This document shows positions 34,192 through 42,889 of a DNA stretch of 64,000 bases, piece by piece. A program made the position numbers and the translations under genes. Position 1 is the first letter of the stretch. The number at the start of each line of letters is the position of its first letter. A model generated the notes under the pieces. It ran no database searches, had not been told where the DNA came from, and worked only from the letters and a program-made list of their open reading frames with translations. Source of the DNA: JABDJL01 sp963664065 (lineage in GTDB: Bacteria > Pseudomonadota > Gammaproteobacteria > Xanthomonadales > SZUA-36); NCBI GenBank assembly GCA_963664065.1, contig OY760942.1, positions 2,666,001-2,730,000 of the forward strand, in the 5' to 3' direction.

Positions 34192-35840
34192 TGTGCGGAC
34201 ATCAAATCCCTGATTTCGTCATCTTTACCGGTCAGTTGCCATCGAATCAAAGACACCGGGATCACACCGGTTTTATCCAGTTCTTCAAAGAACCGCATTA
34301 AGCTGAAATCGTCTTTCAATTGCTTTCCGCGTTCAACGACCAGGCGTTCGAGCAGGTACTTGCCAGTCACGTACGAGGTCCCGTACCCGGGCTGGCGCAG
34401 ATACAGATGTTGCTCGAATCCCAGCAGGTCCAGGTCTTCACGCATCCACCCCCTTGGGGTCCATTCAACATGGAAATCGCGTGCTTCTTTCATGGTGAAA
34501 ATATTGGCCTGTGCGTATAAAGAGCCCAGGCCACGGGCGGCGCGTTGGGCAAGCATGATATAGACCACCTCCCGCGCACGCGGATTATCATCAAACAGGC
34601 CGGCGTGCATCATTATTTCCTCAAAACCGGTGGCCATCCCTTCCGCCCGGCTGTCCCAGATGTTGTACAGCAAGGGACCCCTGCGAATGGGGCTGGGATG
34701 AGGGTCAGACGCAATGCGTGCCAGGTCAACCCAGTGATACCAGTGAGTCCACAGTGTCAACTGGTCGTGATGCGCGGCCGTGGCAAAGAAATTGCGTGAC
34801 TCCAGTGGGACAAATTCGCCCATCTGGGCGCGCAAGGCGGGCTCAATATAATCATAAGGCGGCAGGATTTCTTCTTTTAAAAAATCTGTGAATTTTCTGA
34901 CCGCTTGTCCGGCCCTTTGATCGTATTCTTCAGCGCTGGAGATCGGTGTTATGGGCGGAAGATCACGGTTGTGGTGTTCCTCGAGCCGCAAGCGCGCGTG
35001 GGCGCGGTCCAGCTCGCGTTTTAACAGTGACACTTCCTCCTCCCAGGACAATGGCACCAGGTGCACATTACGCAGGTACCAGCTGTAATTCTCCTTGCCT
35101 ACACCGGAGGGGCCGGTTTTTGAAGAAGACCGTTCTTCCAGCCATGTTGCAAACGAGTGAGTGGCCTGGATTGCCTGCTTTAAGGAGTCCCTGAATGTTG
35201 AACCGGCTCCGTGAGTCTTCTCAGAAAGAGCCTCCAGATCTGCGCCCTGATCAACGATGTTTTTTATGCCGGCGATCCACAGATCGCGCGCATTGCCGGT
35301 CAGGTTACCGCGAGCCTGGCCCAGCAACGGCGGGATGGTGCCTAATTCGGCTGCCAGCTTCTCTTCTTCGGCCTGCGACAAAGGAAATGTATAGGTCCAT
35401 AGCTCGACCAGCGCATGATGAGTTCCACCTTCATGGGCCGGTATATCGCTCTGGAATGACCAAACCGAAGTGTAGTAAGCAGGGTCGCGTTGCCACGGCT
35501 TGAGGACACGAATATTGAAATCCATGCCGTTCATCTCGGCGCGCACCAGATGCCAGTCCACCTGTTGTTCAACCGGCCAGGTGGAGGTCTCGAACGCATT
35601 CAGACGATCCTGGTAGGATTTCAGTTCCAGGTGCATTTCTGCCATCTTAGGCGCGGTGTAATCCGGGGCACCGTTTAACAGCTCCGGACTTTTAAAATCA
35701 CGCCAGTCCCTGAATAGCGTTACCAGATCCGCGTAGCTGCCACCTGAACCTGTATGTACGGCTTCATCTGCAGCGCCGGAAACAGCTGGCATCAGCAGGA
35801 ATAGTGAAAGCACAATGGACTTGATTCTCTCAAAAGACAT
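34188..35840 (-). CDS. DUF885-like protein without the canonical HExxxGHH motif
   Basis: A 550-residue exported protein (signal peptide 'IKSIVLSLFLLMPAVSGAA') clearly related to the adjacent DUF885 protein: same architecture, 'WHLVRAEMNGMDFNIRV', 'EGMATGFEEIMMHAGLFDD', 'LRQPGYGTSYVTGKYLLERL'. At the place of HEAxPGHH it has 'HWYHWVDLARIASDPHP' and lacks the His-Glu pair. It may be non-catalytic or use other ligands. ATG 35840 with GGGGA upstream is chosen; the open frame extends 51 codons further without signal-peptide logic. Coupled by ATGA to the next gene. Confidence 0.8.
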   Translation of the reverse strand: MSFERIKSIVLSLFLLMPAVSGAADEAVHTGSGGSYADLVTLFRDWRDFKSPELLNGAPDYTAPKMAEMHLELKSYQDRLNAFETSTWPVEQQVDWHLVRAEMNGMDFNIRVLKPWQRDPAYYTSVWSFQSDIPAHEGGTHHALVELWTYTFPLSQAEEEKLAAELGTIPPLLGQARGNLTGNARDLWIAGIKNIVDQGADLEALSEKTHGAGSTFRDSLKQAIQATHSFATWLEERSSSKTGPSGVGKENYSWYLRNVHLVPLSWEEEVSLLKRELDRAHARLRLEEHHNRDLPPITPISSAEEYDQRAGQAVRKFTDFLKEEILPPYDYIEPALRAQMGEFVPLESRNFFATAAHHDQLTLWTHWYHWVDLARIASDPHPSPIRRGPLLYNIWDSRAEGMATGFEEIMMHAGLFDDNPRAREVVYIMLAQRAARGLGSLYAQANIFTMKEARDFHVEWTPRGWMREDLDLLGFEQHLYLRQPGYGTSYVTGKYLLERLVVERGKQLKDDFSLMRFFEELDKTGVIPVSLIRWQLTGKDDEIRDLMSAQ

Positions 35841-35991
35841 ATGAATCCCCGGATGATTTCGTCGATTTAATATACCTTCATCTTCACCCAGCACCTTACC
35901 GAATGCAAAGCATGATAAAGCGCCAATCCCACCGGGTATTTCGGGTACGATCACATTCGTCATGATTGCAGTTCTGAAAATCTGAACAAAC

Positions 35992-36891
35992 ATGCCGGCT
36001 CAGCATTTGCTTCTGGCGATTCTGGTCTGCCTGGTCTGGTCATTCAATTTCACGGCCGGGGCAGCAGGCATGCAGCATTTTTCTCCCTTGCTGTACATGA
36101 TCCTCAGGTTCGCATTGATATTGTTACTGGTTTTCCCGTTTTTGAAGTGGCCACCGCGTGACCAATGGATTCGCCTGGTCAAGGTTTGCCTGCTGATTGG
36201 CGCATTGCACTTTACCGTGATGTTCTGGGCACTGGCACGCTCCAGCGATGTTTCATCAGTCGCCATTGTCCAGCAGATCTATATCCCGATGGCTGTGGTG
36301 TTGGCGATGCTAATTCTCGGCGAGCGCATAGGCTGGCGATCCCTGCTGGCCACGGGCCTTGCCTTCTTCGGGGTGCTGGTTATCGGATTGGATCCCCTGG
36401 TCCTGGCTCAACTGGATGTGCTTGCGCTGGTCTTGATTTCCGCTTTGTTCCAGGCTTTAGGTTCGATCTACATGAGAGGGATCCGTGGCGTACCGGTCAT
36501 CAATTTCCAGGCCTGGACCGCGATCATATCCCTCCCGTTCCTGTTACTTTTATCCCTGTTACTGGAGCAAGATCAACTAATGCAGATTCAAACAGCAAAT
36601 TGGGTTCATTGGGGTAGCGTTGCCTATTCAGCTCTGATTGCATCGCTGGTCGGACACGGCTTTTTTTATTTTCTGATCCAGCGGCACCCGGTCACCACAG
36701 TGATGCCTTACATGCTGCTTACACCGGTGTTTGCAGTCATGTTCGGTGTTGTGGTTTGGGGTGACAGGCCCGGGTGGAGGTTGTTCCTTGGCGGGTTCAT
36801 GGTGCTACTGGGCATACTTGTGATCACCATCCGCGCCAGGCGGAAATCACGATTGCAGCACAAACTCGATCCGCTTAGTGTCGGACCGTAA
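35992..36891 (+). CDS. EamA/DMT family transporter
   Basis: Ten-helix inner-membrane drug/metabolite transporter of the EamA type, 299 residues, made of two EamA repeats ('LLLAILVCLVWSFNFTAGAAG' and 'SVAYSALIASLVGHGFFYFLI'). Such proteins usually export amino acids or metabolites. A basic tail 'RARRKSRLQHK' fits the inside-positive rule for a cytoplasmic C-terminus. Divergent from the DUF885-like gene with 151 bases between. Confidence 0.9.
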   Translation: MPAQHLLLAILVCLVWSFNFTAGAAGMQHFSPLLYMILRFALILLLVFPFLKWPPRDQWIRLVKVCLLIGALHFTVMFWALARSSDVSSVAIVQQIYIPMAVVLAMLILGERIGWRSLLATGLAFFGVLVIGLDPLVLAQLDVLALVLISALFQALGSIYMRGIRGVPVINFQAWTAIISLPFLLLLSLLLEQDQLMQIQTANWVHWGSVAYSALIASLVGHGFFYFLIQRHPVTTVMPYMLLTPVFAVMFGVVVWGDRPGWRLFLGGFMVLLGILVITIRARRKSRLQHKLDPLSVGP

Positions 36892-37531
36892 TGGCTGTTG
36901 CAGCCCGCAATCAATCCTGACCCGCATGGTCAGGCGCCTTTACGAGAGGCATATGAAGAACTTCGCACTGAATTTGAGAGAAGAGTCAGCGGGCTCTCCA
37001 TTCTGAACAAACGGCCAGACATCGCATTAACGGCGATCAGATCTTCCAGGCCGAACCTGAGTTATCTGCCGCATATTTAAAATACGACGTAATAAATTGA
37101 CCGATCCAGCCCGGTTCCAGAGGCAAATGGACAAACAAGGGATGGTGCAATATGCGGGCTGGAAGTGTCACTGCCCCAATTTCCCTGTGAAGCAGTGACG
37201 ATACTTTTTGGCCAGTCCGGTTGGCTTGATCTCACCCGGCTTCCCAATCCGTTGAAAACCATTGATAAGACCTACAGCCGATCCGTGGCCTGCTGATCAC
37301 CATTTATGTATTTTTCGCCACCCGAAGAATGCACAGTGCTGGTGTCAGGTCACCGGTCACCTGAATTCCAATGGGCCTTTTGGGGGGGCCGGCCGCATCG
37401 GGAATGACCGAGTAAAAAGGATAATCCATGTATCGTAAAGTTATCCTGAAATAATCATGAAAATTGATTAAATATTCTATGAACAAGGGGAAATCTGTCG
37501 ACCGGACAAGATTGTAGATCCCTCTTTTCCT
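36892..37531. other. Long gene-poor region with possible gene remnants
   Basis: About 640 bases between convergent genes. Only short open frames occur. One rightward stretch (36898-37080, 'APLREAYEELRTEFERRVSG') and one leftward stretch (37304-37486, containing 'PKRPIGIQVTGDLTPA') look like protein sequence but have no start context and no recognised family. A run of eight G near 37383 interrupts the leftward one. Best read as decayed DNA; no terminator or RNA gene was identified. Confidence 0.45.
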
Positions 37532-38233
37532 TCAGCTTGCCTGATTTCCATGGCCGGCAGGCAAAAGAAGCCGATAGCCAAGACCCCTGACTGTTTCAAT
37601 CAATGAATCACCGTCCTGGTGATCGATTTTTTTTCGTAACTTGCCGATGTAAACGTCAACGACATTCGTCAAAGGGTCCATATTCAGTCCCCAGACGTTG
37701 CTGAGAATGCGTTCGCGGCTGAATAATTTGCCGGGGTTGCTCATCAGCAATTCAAGAATGGCTAATTCTTTCGCGGTCAAATGAACATCCTGATCATCAA
37801 CCGTCACACGCAGGGCGTCACGATCGAACACAACTGGCCCAACCCTCAGGCAAGGGTCTTCTTTCTGCCGGTGGGAGCTTCGGCGTTTGACAGATTCAAT
37901 ACGGGCCAGCAACTCTTCGAATGAAAATGGTTTGGTCATGTAGTCATCAGCACCGAGCCGAAGACCTGCCACAATATCATCGATACTGTCCATGGCCGTG
38001 AGGATCATCAGGGGCGTGTTAACCTTGTTCATCCCCAATCGTTGGCACACCTCGTGGCCATGCATTTTTGGCAGCATCAGGTCCAAAAGGACAAGATCAA
38101 AATCACCATCGCTGGCCAGGGACAGACCCTCTTCACCGTCATGTGCAATCACACAGAAATGACCCTCTGCCCTCAATCCACGATCTAGAAAATCCGATAT
38201 ACAGACCTCGTCTTCAACAATCAGAATCCTCAT
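37532..38233 (-). CDS. OmpR/PhoB-family response regulator
   Basis: Two-component transcription regulator, 233 residues. The receiver domain has acidic pocket 'VEDE' (7-8), phospho-acceptor D51 in 'LVLLDLMLPK', 'LTAMDSIDDIVAGL' and K in 'DDYMTKPFSFEELLARI'. The C-terminal winged helix shows 'LTAKELAILELLMSNPGKLFSRERIL' and 'VVDVYIGKLRKKID'. All phosphorylation residues are intact. It overlaps the upstream kinase gene by ATGA. Targets are unknown. Confidence 0.95.
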   Translation of the reverse strand: MRILIVEDEVCISDFLDRGLRAEGHFCVIAHDGEEGLSLASDGDFDLVLLDLMLPKMHGHEVCQRLGMNKVNTPLMILTAMDSIDDIVAGLRLGADDYMTKPFSFEELLARIESVKRRSSHRQKEDPCLRVGPVVFDRDALRVTVDDQDVHLTAKELAILELLMSNPGKLFSRERILSNVWGLNMDPLTNVVDVYIGKLRKKIDHQDGDSLIETVRGLGYRLLLPAGHGNQAS

Positions 38234-38859
38234 GCCACTACTCTCAACCGGTTTTCGGCCGGCAAGGATACTCGCGCGATTGCCCCTGTTCCCAACTCAC
38301 CTTCAAGCGAGATTTTACCTTTATGTGCTTCAACAATTGCCTTTGCAACAGGCAAGCCCAGCCCGGTGCCACGGGCGTGTTCTACCGACTTGTTGCCGCG
38401 GTAAAATCTTTCAAATGCCTGCTCTGCTTCTTCTTCAGTCAGACCGATATCTTGACCCCTGAAGCTGATATGAACATCTGTCTCACCCCAGGTCAGTTCA
38501 ATTTCGATACTGCCGCCTTCTTTTGAATAACGCATTACATTGTCTATCAAAATCGCGAACACCTGCCGCAGCCGCGAAATTGCCTGTCTTAAAGTTTCAG
38601 CACCAAGCCCGCGATCTGAAATTTTATCAGCATCTCCCCGTACTACCATTTCACCCAAAGCATTGAGTTCACGGAAAGTAAGAATGGAAACTTCCTGGTA
38701 GCCCTGCAGGACATCGTTGGCCATTGCGATACGCTGCACATCGTGCTCATACCACTTCATGCTGTCATAGAAATACCAGGCGAGCTCAAGAATGATGAAC
38801 TGCAAGAAGGCGAATGCCACGTGCAGTTTTCTACTGAATCTTGTTTTCAGTAATTCCAT
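38230..38859 (-). CDS. Degenerate sensor histidine kinase lacking the His phosphoacceptor domain
   Basis: A 209-residue protein coupled to the response regulator. Residues about 12-33 are a membrane helix, 34-96 resemble a kinase N-terminal region, and from about 97 it goes straight into a HATPase domain: N box 'VFAILIDNVMRYSKEGGS', 'AFERFYRGNKS', 'GTGLGLPVAKAIVEAHKG'. No HisKA/H-box is present, and the G1 box reads RGQDIGL where R-D-x-G-I-G is expected. The join 'ISRLRQVFAIL' looks like an internal deletion between similar RLRQ sequences. Probably unable to autophosphorylate. Confidence 0.82.
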   Translation of the reverse strand: MELLKTRFSRKLHVAFAFLQFIILELAWYFYDSMKWYEHDVQRIAMANDVLQGYQEVSILTFRELNALGEMVVRGDADKISDRGLGAETLRQAISRLRQVFAILIDNVMRYSKEGGSIEIELTWGETDVHISFRGQDIGLTEEEAEQAFERFYRGNKSVEHARGTGLGLPVAKAIVEAHKGKISLEGELGTGAIARVSLPAENRLRVVA

Positions 38860-38950
38860 TGTTTAAAAGGATACTACAAGTATATGTAAATATGGACAAA
38901 TCGATGGGTTGCTGAATTTTTAATCTACCGCTACTGATGGCAGAATTAAC

Positions 38951-39610
38951 TTAATCCTTGGCACCGTATGCAAGGTCGCCTGCATCTCCCAGACCGGGAA
39001 CGATGTACTTGCGACTGGTCATTTCAGAGTCAATGGCTCCGATCCAAAAATGTGTACCGGCAGGCAAATTCGCCGTGGCAAACTCCATCCCTTCTTCGCT
39101 GGCGATCACCACCACCACGTGAAGATTTGCCGGCGTTCCCCTGGCCAGCAAAGCCTTGTACGCAAGCACCATGGAAGAACCGGAAGCCAGCATGGGATCA
39201 CAAAGGATTACCGTTTTCCCTTCCAGCGCAGGGCTGGAAAGGTATTCGATCTCCACCTCAAAGCTTTCTTCTTCGCCTTCATGCTTTCGGTATGCAGAAA
39301 TGAAGGTATTTTCAGCCCGGTCAAAATAGTTCAGCAGCCCCTGGTGCAGCGGCAGGCCAGCCCGGAGTATGGTGGCCAATACTGGCTGCTCGTCCAGCAC
39401 CCGGCAACTGGAAACACCCAGTGGGGTTTGAACTTCCTTTTCAGCGTGGGGTAAAACCTTGCTGATCTCATAGGCGAAAATCTCTCCTATACGTTCAATA
39501 TTTCGCCGGAAGCGCATGCTGTCCTGCTGGACTTTGATGTCCCTTATTTCCGCAATATATTGATTAAAAAGGGATTCACCCTCCCCCAGATTGTGAAACT
39601 CAGTATTCAT
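38951..39610 (-). CDS. upp: Uracil phosphoribosyltransferase
   Basis: Pyrimidine salvage enzyme making UMP from uracil and PRPP, 219 residues. The PRPP-binding loop is 'VILCDPMLASGSSMVLAYKA' and the C-terminal uracil site is 'YIVPGLGDAGDLAYG'. 'ILRAGLPLHQGLLNYFDRA' matches the conserved flexible-loop region. Transcribed away from the kinase/regulator operon on the same strand, with 91 bases between. Confidence 0.94.
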   Translation of the reverse strand: MNTEFHNLGEGESLFNQYIAEIRDIKVQQDSMRFRRNIERIGEIFAYEISKVLPHAEKEVQTPLGVSSCRVLDEQPVLATILRAGLPLHQGLLNYFDRAENTFISAYRKHEGEEESFEVEIEYLSSPALEGKTVILCDPMLASGSSMVLAYKALLARGTPANLHVVVVIASEEGMEFATANLPAGTHFWIGAIDSEMTSRKYIVPGLGDAGDLAYGAKD

Positions 39611-39650
39611 GGATTACCATCCTGACTTTATGATCCTTATCAATTACGGG

Positions 39651-40757
39651 CTACCAGACTTTTTTCATTACCCGGTAGAAATTTTTGCCAATCACTTTTT
39701 CGATCACTCCGTTGCTGTGGCCACGGGCAGCCATCAAGCGGGCGATCTCCAGTAAACGGTTGCTGCGATTGAGTGCAGGAATAAATGGTGGCCGGTCTGC
39801 GCTTTCGCCCGGTGCGGATATTCCTGCGGCTCTTCTACTTTTGACTTCGGCCTTAAGCCGGGCCCTGTAATCAGGACCGTCTTCAATCTTCCGCACGCCC
39901 TGGTCACTTCCAATACCCACATGGTCTTCACCGCAAACATTGAGCGCATGCTCGATATGCCTGAACAGCATCTCCGTGGTTAATTCACCTGTTCCACCAT
40001 CCAGAAACGGCATCAGGTAGATCCCAGCGACCCCACCTTTATCGGCCAGTGCCCGCAATTCCGCATCATCGTTGCTTCTCGGATGCCTGTATATCTCGTT
40101 GCAACCAGTGTGCGAAATCACGACAGGCTCACAGGACATCGCAATGGTTTCGGCCGTTGTAGCCTGGTTGGCATGAGAGGTATCAATCAACACACGCTGC
40201 TCATTCAGTCGCTCCACAGCTTCGAGACCTGCCAGCGTCAGACCACTGTTGTCCTCGCTGAGGCAGCCATGGCCAAAAATGCCCGGGCCGTTGTAGCTCA
40301 TCTGCATAATACGTGCCCCCAGGCCATGAAATATGGAAATAGCTGACAAAGATGCATCAAACATCTCTGTGCTTTGAAATCCAATGATAATGCCAAGCCG
40401 TCCGGTTACCCGGCAGTGGTCAATATCACCGGCTGTGCGAACAATTTGCATGATTTCAGGGTGCAGTGACACGATATGTTGAAGCCGGCTGATCTTGTCG
40501 ACTGCCACCTTGAAATCGTCACCCGGATAGGGTGTTGTCATGTTGATTGCGCTCAATCCCGAGGCATGGATTGCTGAAAGTGTTTCTGCCTCCAGGGTAT
40601 CATCATCCATCACGTCGAAAGCAATGCTGAGCCCGTCTATGGCTAATAAGCGTTGTGCCTTAGCCCCGCCGTCGTCTGGGGAACCTGCCCAGGCCGCCGG
40701 GGTAACCAACAAGCCCAGCAATTGGCTTGCTGAATGAATGAATTCACGTCGCTTGAT
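39651..40757 (-). CDS. M19-like (membrane dipeptidase family) Tat-exported protein with apparent ATC start
   Basis: Membrane/renal dipeptidase-family protein. Recognisable blocks are 'GRLGIIIGFQSTEMFDASL', 'VLIDTSHANQATTAE', 'PVVISHTGCNEIYRHPRS' and 'VGIGSDQGV'. The usual N-terminal zinc motif (D-G-H-x-D) is replaced by 'IDGLSIAFDVMDDD'. The frame upstream encodes a Tat signal, 'KRREFIHSASQLLGLL' then 'VTPAAWA', preceded by GGAG and, at the right spacing, ATC (40755-40757) where ATG is expected. The only standard start downstream is TTG 40721, which destroys the Tat signal. So either a rare ATC start or a base error. Predicted about 368 residues. Confidence 0.75.
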   Translation of the reverse strand: MKRREFIHSASQLLGLLVTPAAWAGSPDDGGAKAQRLLAIDGLSIAFDVMDDDTLEAETLSAIHASGLSAINMTTPYPGDDFKVAVDKISRLQHIVSLHPEIMQIVRTAGDIDHCRVTGRLGIIIGFQSTEMFDASLSAISIFHGLGARIMQMSYNGPGIFGHGCLSEDNSGLTLAGLEAVERLNEQRVLIDTSHANQATTAETIAMSCEPVVISHTGCNEIYRHPRSNDDAELRALADKGGVAGIYLMPFLDGGTGELTTEMLFRHIEHALNVCGEDHVGIGSDQGVRKIEDGPDYRARLKAEVKSRRAAGISAPGESADRPPFIPALNRSNRLLEIARLMAARGHSNGVIEKVIGKNFYRVMKKVW

Positions 40758-40829
40758 AAGTAATCTCCGTTTTTAGATATATTCTAATGTAATGCCTGAA
40801 TCATCAAATAGACCATAGTGGTTAATCAT

Positions 40830-41999
40830 TCAATCACTTGCATTCACCTGCCTTGATGTCTTTATCCAGGCACGCACGGGAAACGGCAAATACGGCAAGA
40901 AGATCATGAATATGATCAGCGCCATGTACTCCACGCCCATCCAGTCCATACCTGCTCCCACGATCATTGGCCCAAGTACCGAACCGGTGCCCCAACATGC
41001 CGTGTATGCAGTGGTTGCGGTGGCGAGCATTGCGCCTTTGAACTGTTCACCAATAAGGATGACGCCGATTACGTAGATCATCGCCGAGACGCCACCAAAA
41101 ACAAAAACGAATACTACCGAGACCACTGGCACAGTCGCCAGGTAAGGCATCGCCAATAAACCAGCCATGGTCAATACAACACAGCAGACCAGCATTCCCA
41201 TCCGGTTAACATGATCCGTCAGCCAGCTAAAGGGTAAGACCAGCACCATGCCGCCCACACCGATGATGGTCATCATACCCAGAGCAAGGTGACTGCTCAG
41301 GCCCAGGTGTAAGCCGAAAAGAGGAAAAAACGTGCTGATTGTTTCAATTGCAGCCGCATAAGCGACGTTGCCCAACATGACTGCCGGCACAAGCAGAATG
41401 ACTTTAGTCAGGCCTGAGCGGCCGGACTGTGATTGCATCGGTTTTTGCCGGACAGACCAAAAAAGCGGCAGCGCGGCAAGTAAGGTAATCACACTGGTGC
41501 TGACAAAGGGCAACATACCGCTTGTTCCTGTCGCAATCAGCAATAACGGGGCTAGTGCAAATCCGGCGGCGCCAACAGAGGAATAAATACCGATAATTCT
41601 CCCGCGCCAGTTCTCCTGCGCCAGGGTATTGATCATTGATTCGCTGGCTATCCACAACATCGCCGTGGCCGCGCCAATCACAAAACGCAGCGGAAACCAG
41701 AACCAGACATTGGGAAACCAGCCGGCATGGATAAATAGTATTGCCAACACAATCACCGTAGCCTGCATGATTTTCGCAGGCTGAATCCGTTCCATCAGGC
41801 GGGGAGCCACCGGTGCCAAAATGACCACTGCAAGTGCCTGCACCATTGTGTTCAGACCGATCATTGTTTTAGAAACACCCTGGGCATCAAGCACCAGGGC
41901 AAAAAGCGGAAACGTAATGCCGTAAACGAGATTTACCACCGCCATTGCAGCGATGACTCCCATCAGGCTGCGATTGCGTTCTGAGCGGCTCAAAGACAA
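40830..41999 (-). CDS. MFS transporter
   Basis: Twelve-helix major facilitator, 389 residues, of the YcaD/CynX-like type. The loop 2-3 region is 'PRLMERIQPAKIMQATVI' and the middle 'IASESMINTLAQENWRGRIIGIYSSVGAAGFALAPLL' is typical of this subgroup. The C-terminal half repeats the pattern ('LTDHVNRMGMLVC'). Substrate unknown. It is 16 bases before the PHB-depolymerase-like gene start region on the same strand, so probably transcribed with it. Confidence 0.88.
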   Translation of the reverse strand: MSLSRSERNRSLMGVIAAMAVVNLVYGITFPLFALVLDAQGVSKTMIGLNTMVQALAVVILAPVAPRLMERIQPAKIMQATVIVLAILFIHAGWFPNVWFWFPLRFVIGAATAMLWIASESMINTLAQENWRGRIIGIYSSVGAAGFALAPLLLIATGTSGMLPFVSTSVITLLAALPLFWSVRQKPMQSQSGRSGLTKVILLVPAVMLGNVAYAAAIETISTFFPLFGLHLGLSSHLALGMMTIIGVGGMVLVLPFSWLTDHVNRMGMLVCCVVLTMAGLLAMPYLATVPVVSVVFVFVFGGVSAMIYVIGVILIGEQFKGAMLATATTAYTACWGTGSVLGPMIVGAGMDWMGVEYMALIIFMIFLPYLPFPVRAWIKTSRQVNASD

Positions 42000-42014
42000 T
42001 AAAGAGACCCTGAT

Positions 42015-42827
42015 TTATTCTTCATCGGGCGAACGGTTTTCCTGGAAAAACCGGACAATCAGGTCGCTTGCGCCATACGGCCATATATGACCACCGCGAT
42101 GCAGGTTAAAAACAAAAGCTGCACCTCCCTCCTCAGGCTCGAATAAGATGTAATTTTCCGCCCATGCATACTGTTCACTGGAGGACCGGTTTGCTCTTGA
42201 AATTGCTTCGACCGTCAACTGTGCCGCTTTGAGTATTCCGGGACCTTCGTCTTTTCCGATAACATAAATGACAGGCTGTGGATCGGTCATTTTATCCAAT
42301 ACCGCACCGGTCACGGCAGAACCTACAGGGGCGAATGCGGAAAATATATTTTGCCGTTGACCCATTAAAAGGAAAACAAACCAGGCGCCGTTTGAAAACC
42401 CGGTGGCATAAATTCGACGCCGGTCGATTGAATAGCGCCTTCCCAGTTCTTCCAGCAGGAAATCAACATAATCCAGGTCACGGTCATTAAGCGATCCAAT
42501 CCTGGTCTGCCAGCCCCTGGATCTCAGCTTCCCTTCAGCGTCCGGTAGTTTCAATCCTTCCGGATAAACAATGATGGCTTCCGGCCAGGACTTATGCAGG
42601 TCTACGAAACGTGAGAAATCGATCCTGTTGTCGCCATATCCATGGAATGCGAATACCATTGGACGACCCTCAGTTTGCCGGAACCCACCCTCGAATACCT
42701 TTGCTACTCGTCTCTCGCCATTTATCTCCGACTTCAGATCGTAACTTCGCGCAGCCAGCGCGGAGGAAAATAACAAGAGTTGTCCAAGCAGGACGAGGCC
42801 GGCGATCGCCCCGCGTCCGATAGGCAT
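42015..42827 (-). CDS. Secreted PHB depolymerase/feruloyl esterase-like alpha/beta hydrolase
   Basis: Exported alpha/beta hydrolase of the LpqC/PHB-depolymerase type, 270 residues. A signal peptide ends around 'LLFSSALAARS'. The oxyanion region is 'VFAFHGYGDNRIDF', the nucleophile elbow 'YATGFSNGAWFVFLLMG', and the catalytic His probably 'NLHRGGHIWPYG'. ATG 42827 is chosen because the upstream ATG at 42881 would leave only 9 bases to the divergent methyltransferase start. Substrate could be a polyester or a plant/algal ester. Confidence 0.85.
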   Translation of the reverse strand: MPIGRGAIAGLVLLGQLLLFSSALAARSYDLKSEINGERRVAKVFEGGFRQTEGRPMVFAFHGYGDNRIDFSRFVDLHKSWPEAIIVYPEGLKLPDAEGKLRSRGWQTRIGSLNDRDLDYVDFLLEELGRRYSIDRRRIYATGFSNGAWFVFLLMGQRQNIFSAFAPVGSAVTGAVLDKMTDPQPVIYVIGKDEGPGILKAAQLTVEAISRANRSSSEQYAWAENYILFEPEEGGAAFVFNLHRGGHIWPYGASDLIVRFFQENRSPDEE

Positions 42828-42889
42828 ATTTCGGTTTTTAAACGTAATTAATGTAAAAATAATATTCCCCGGGCCCGACATGACAAGCT

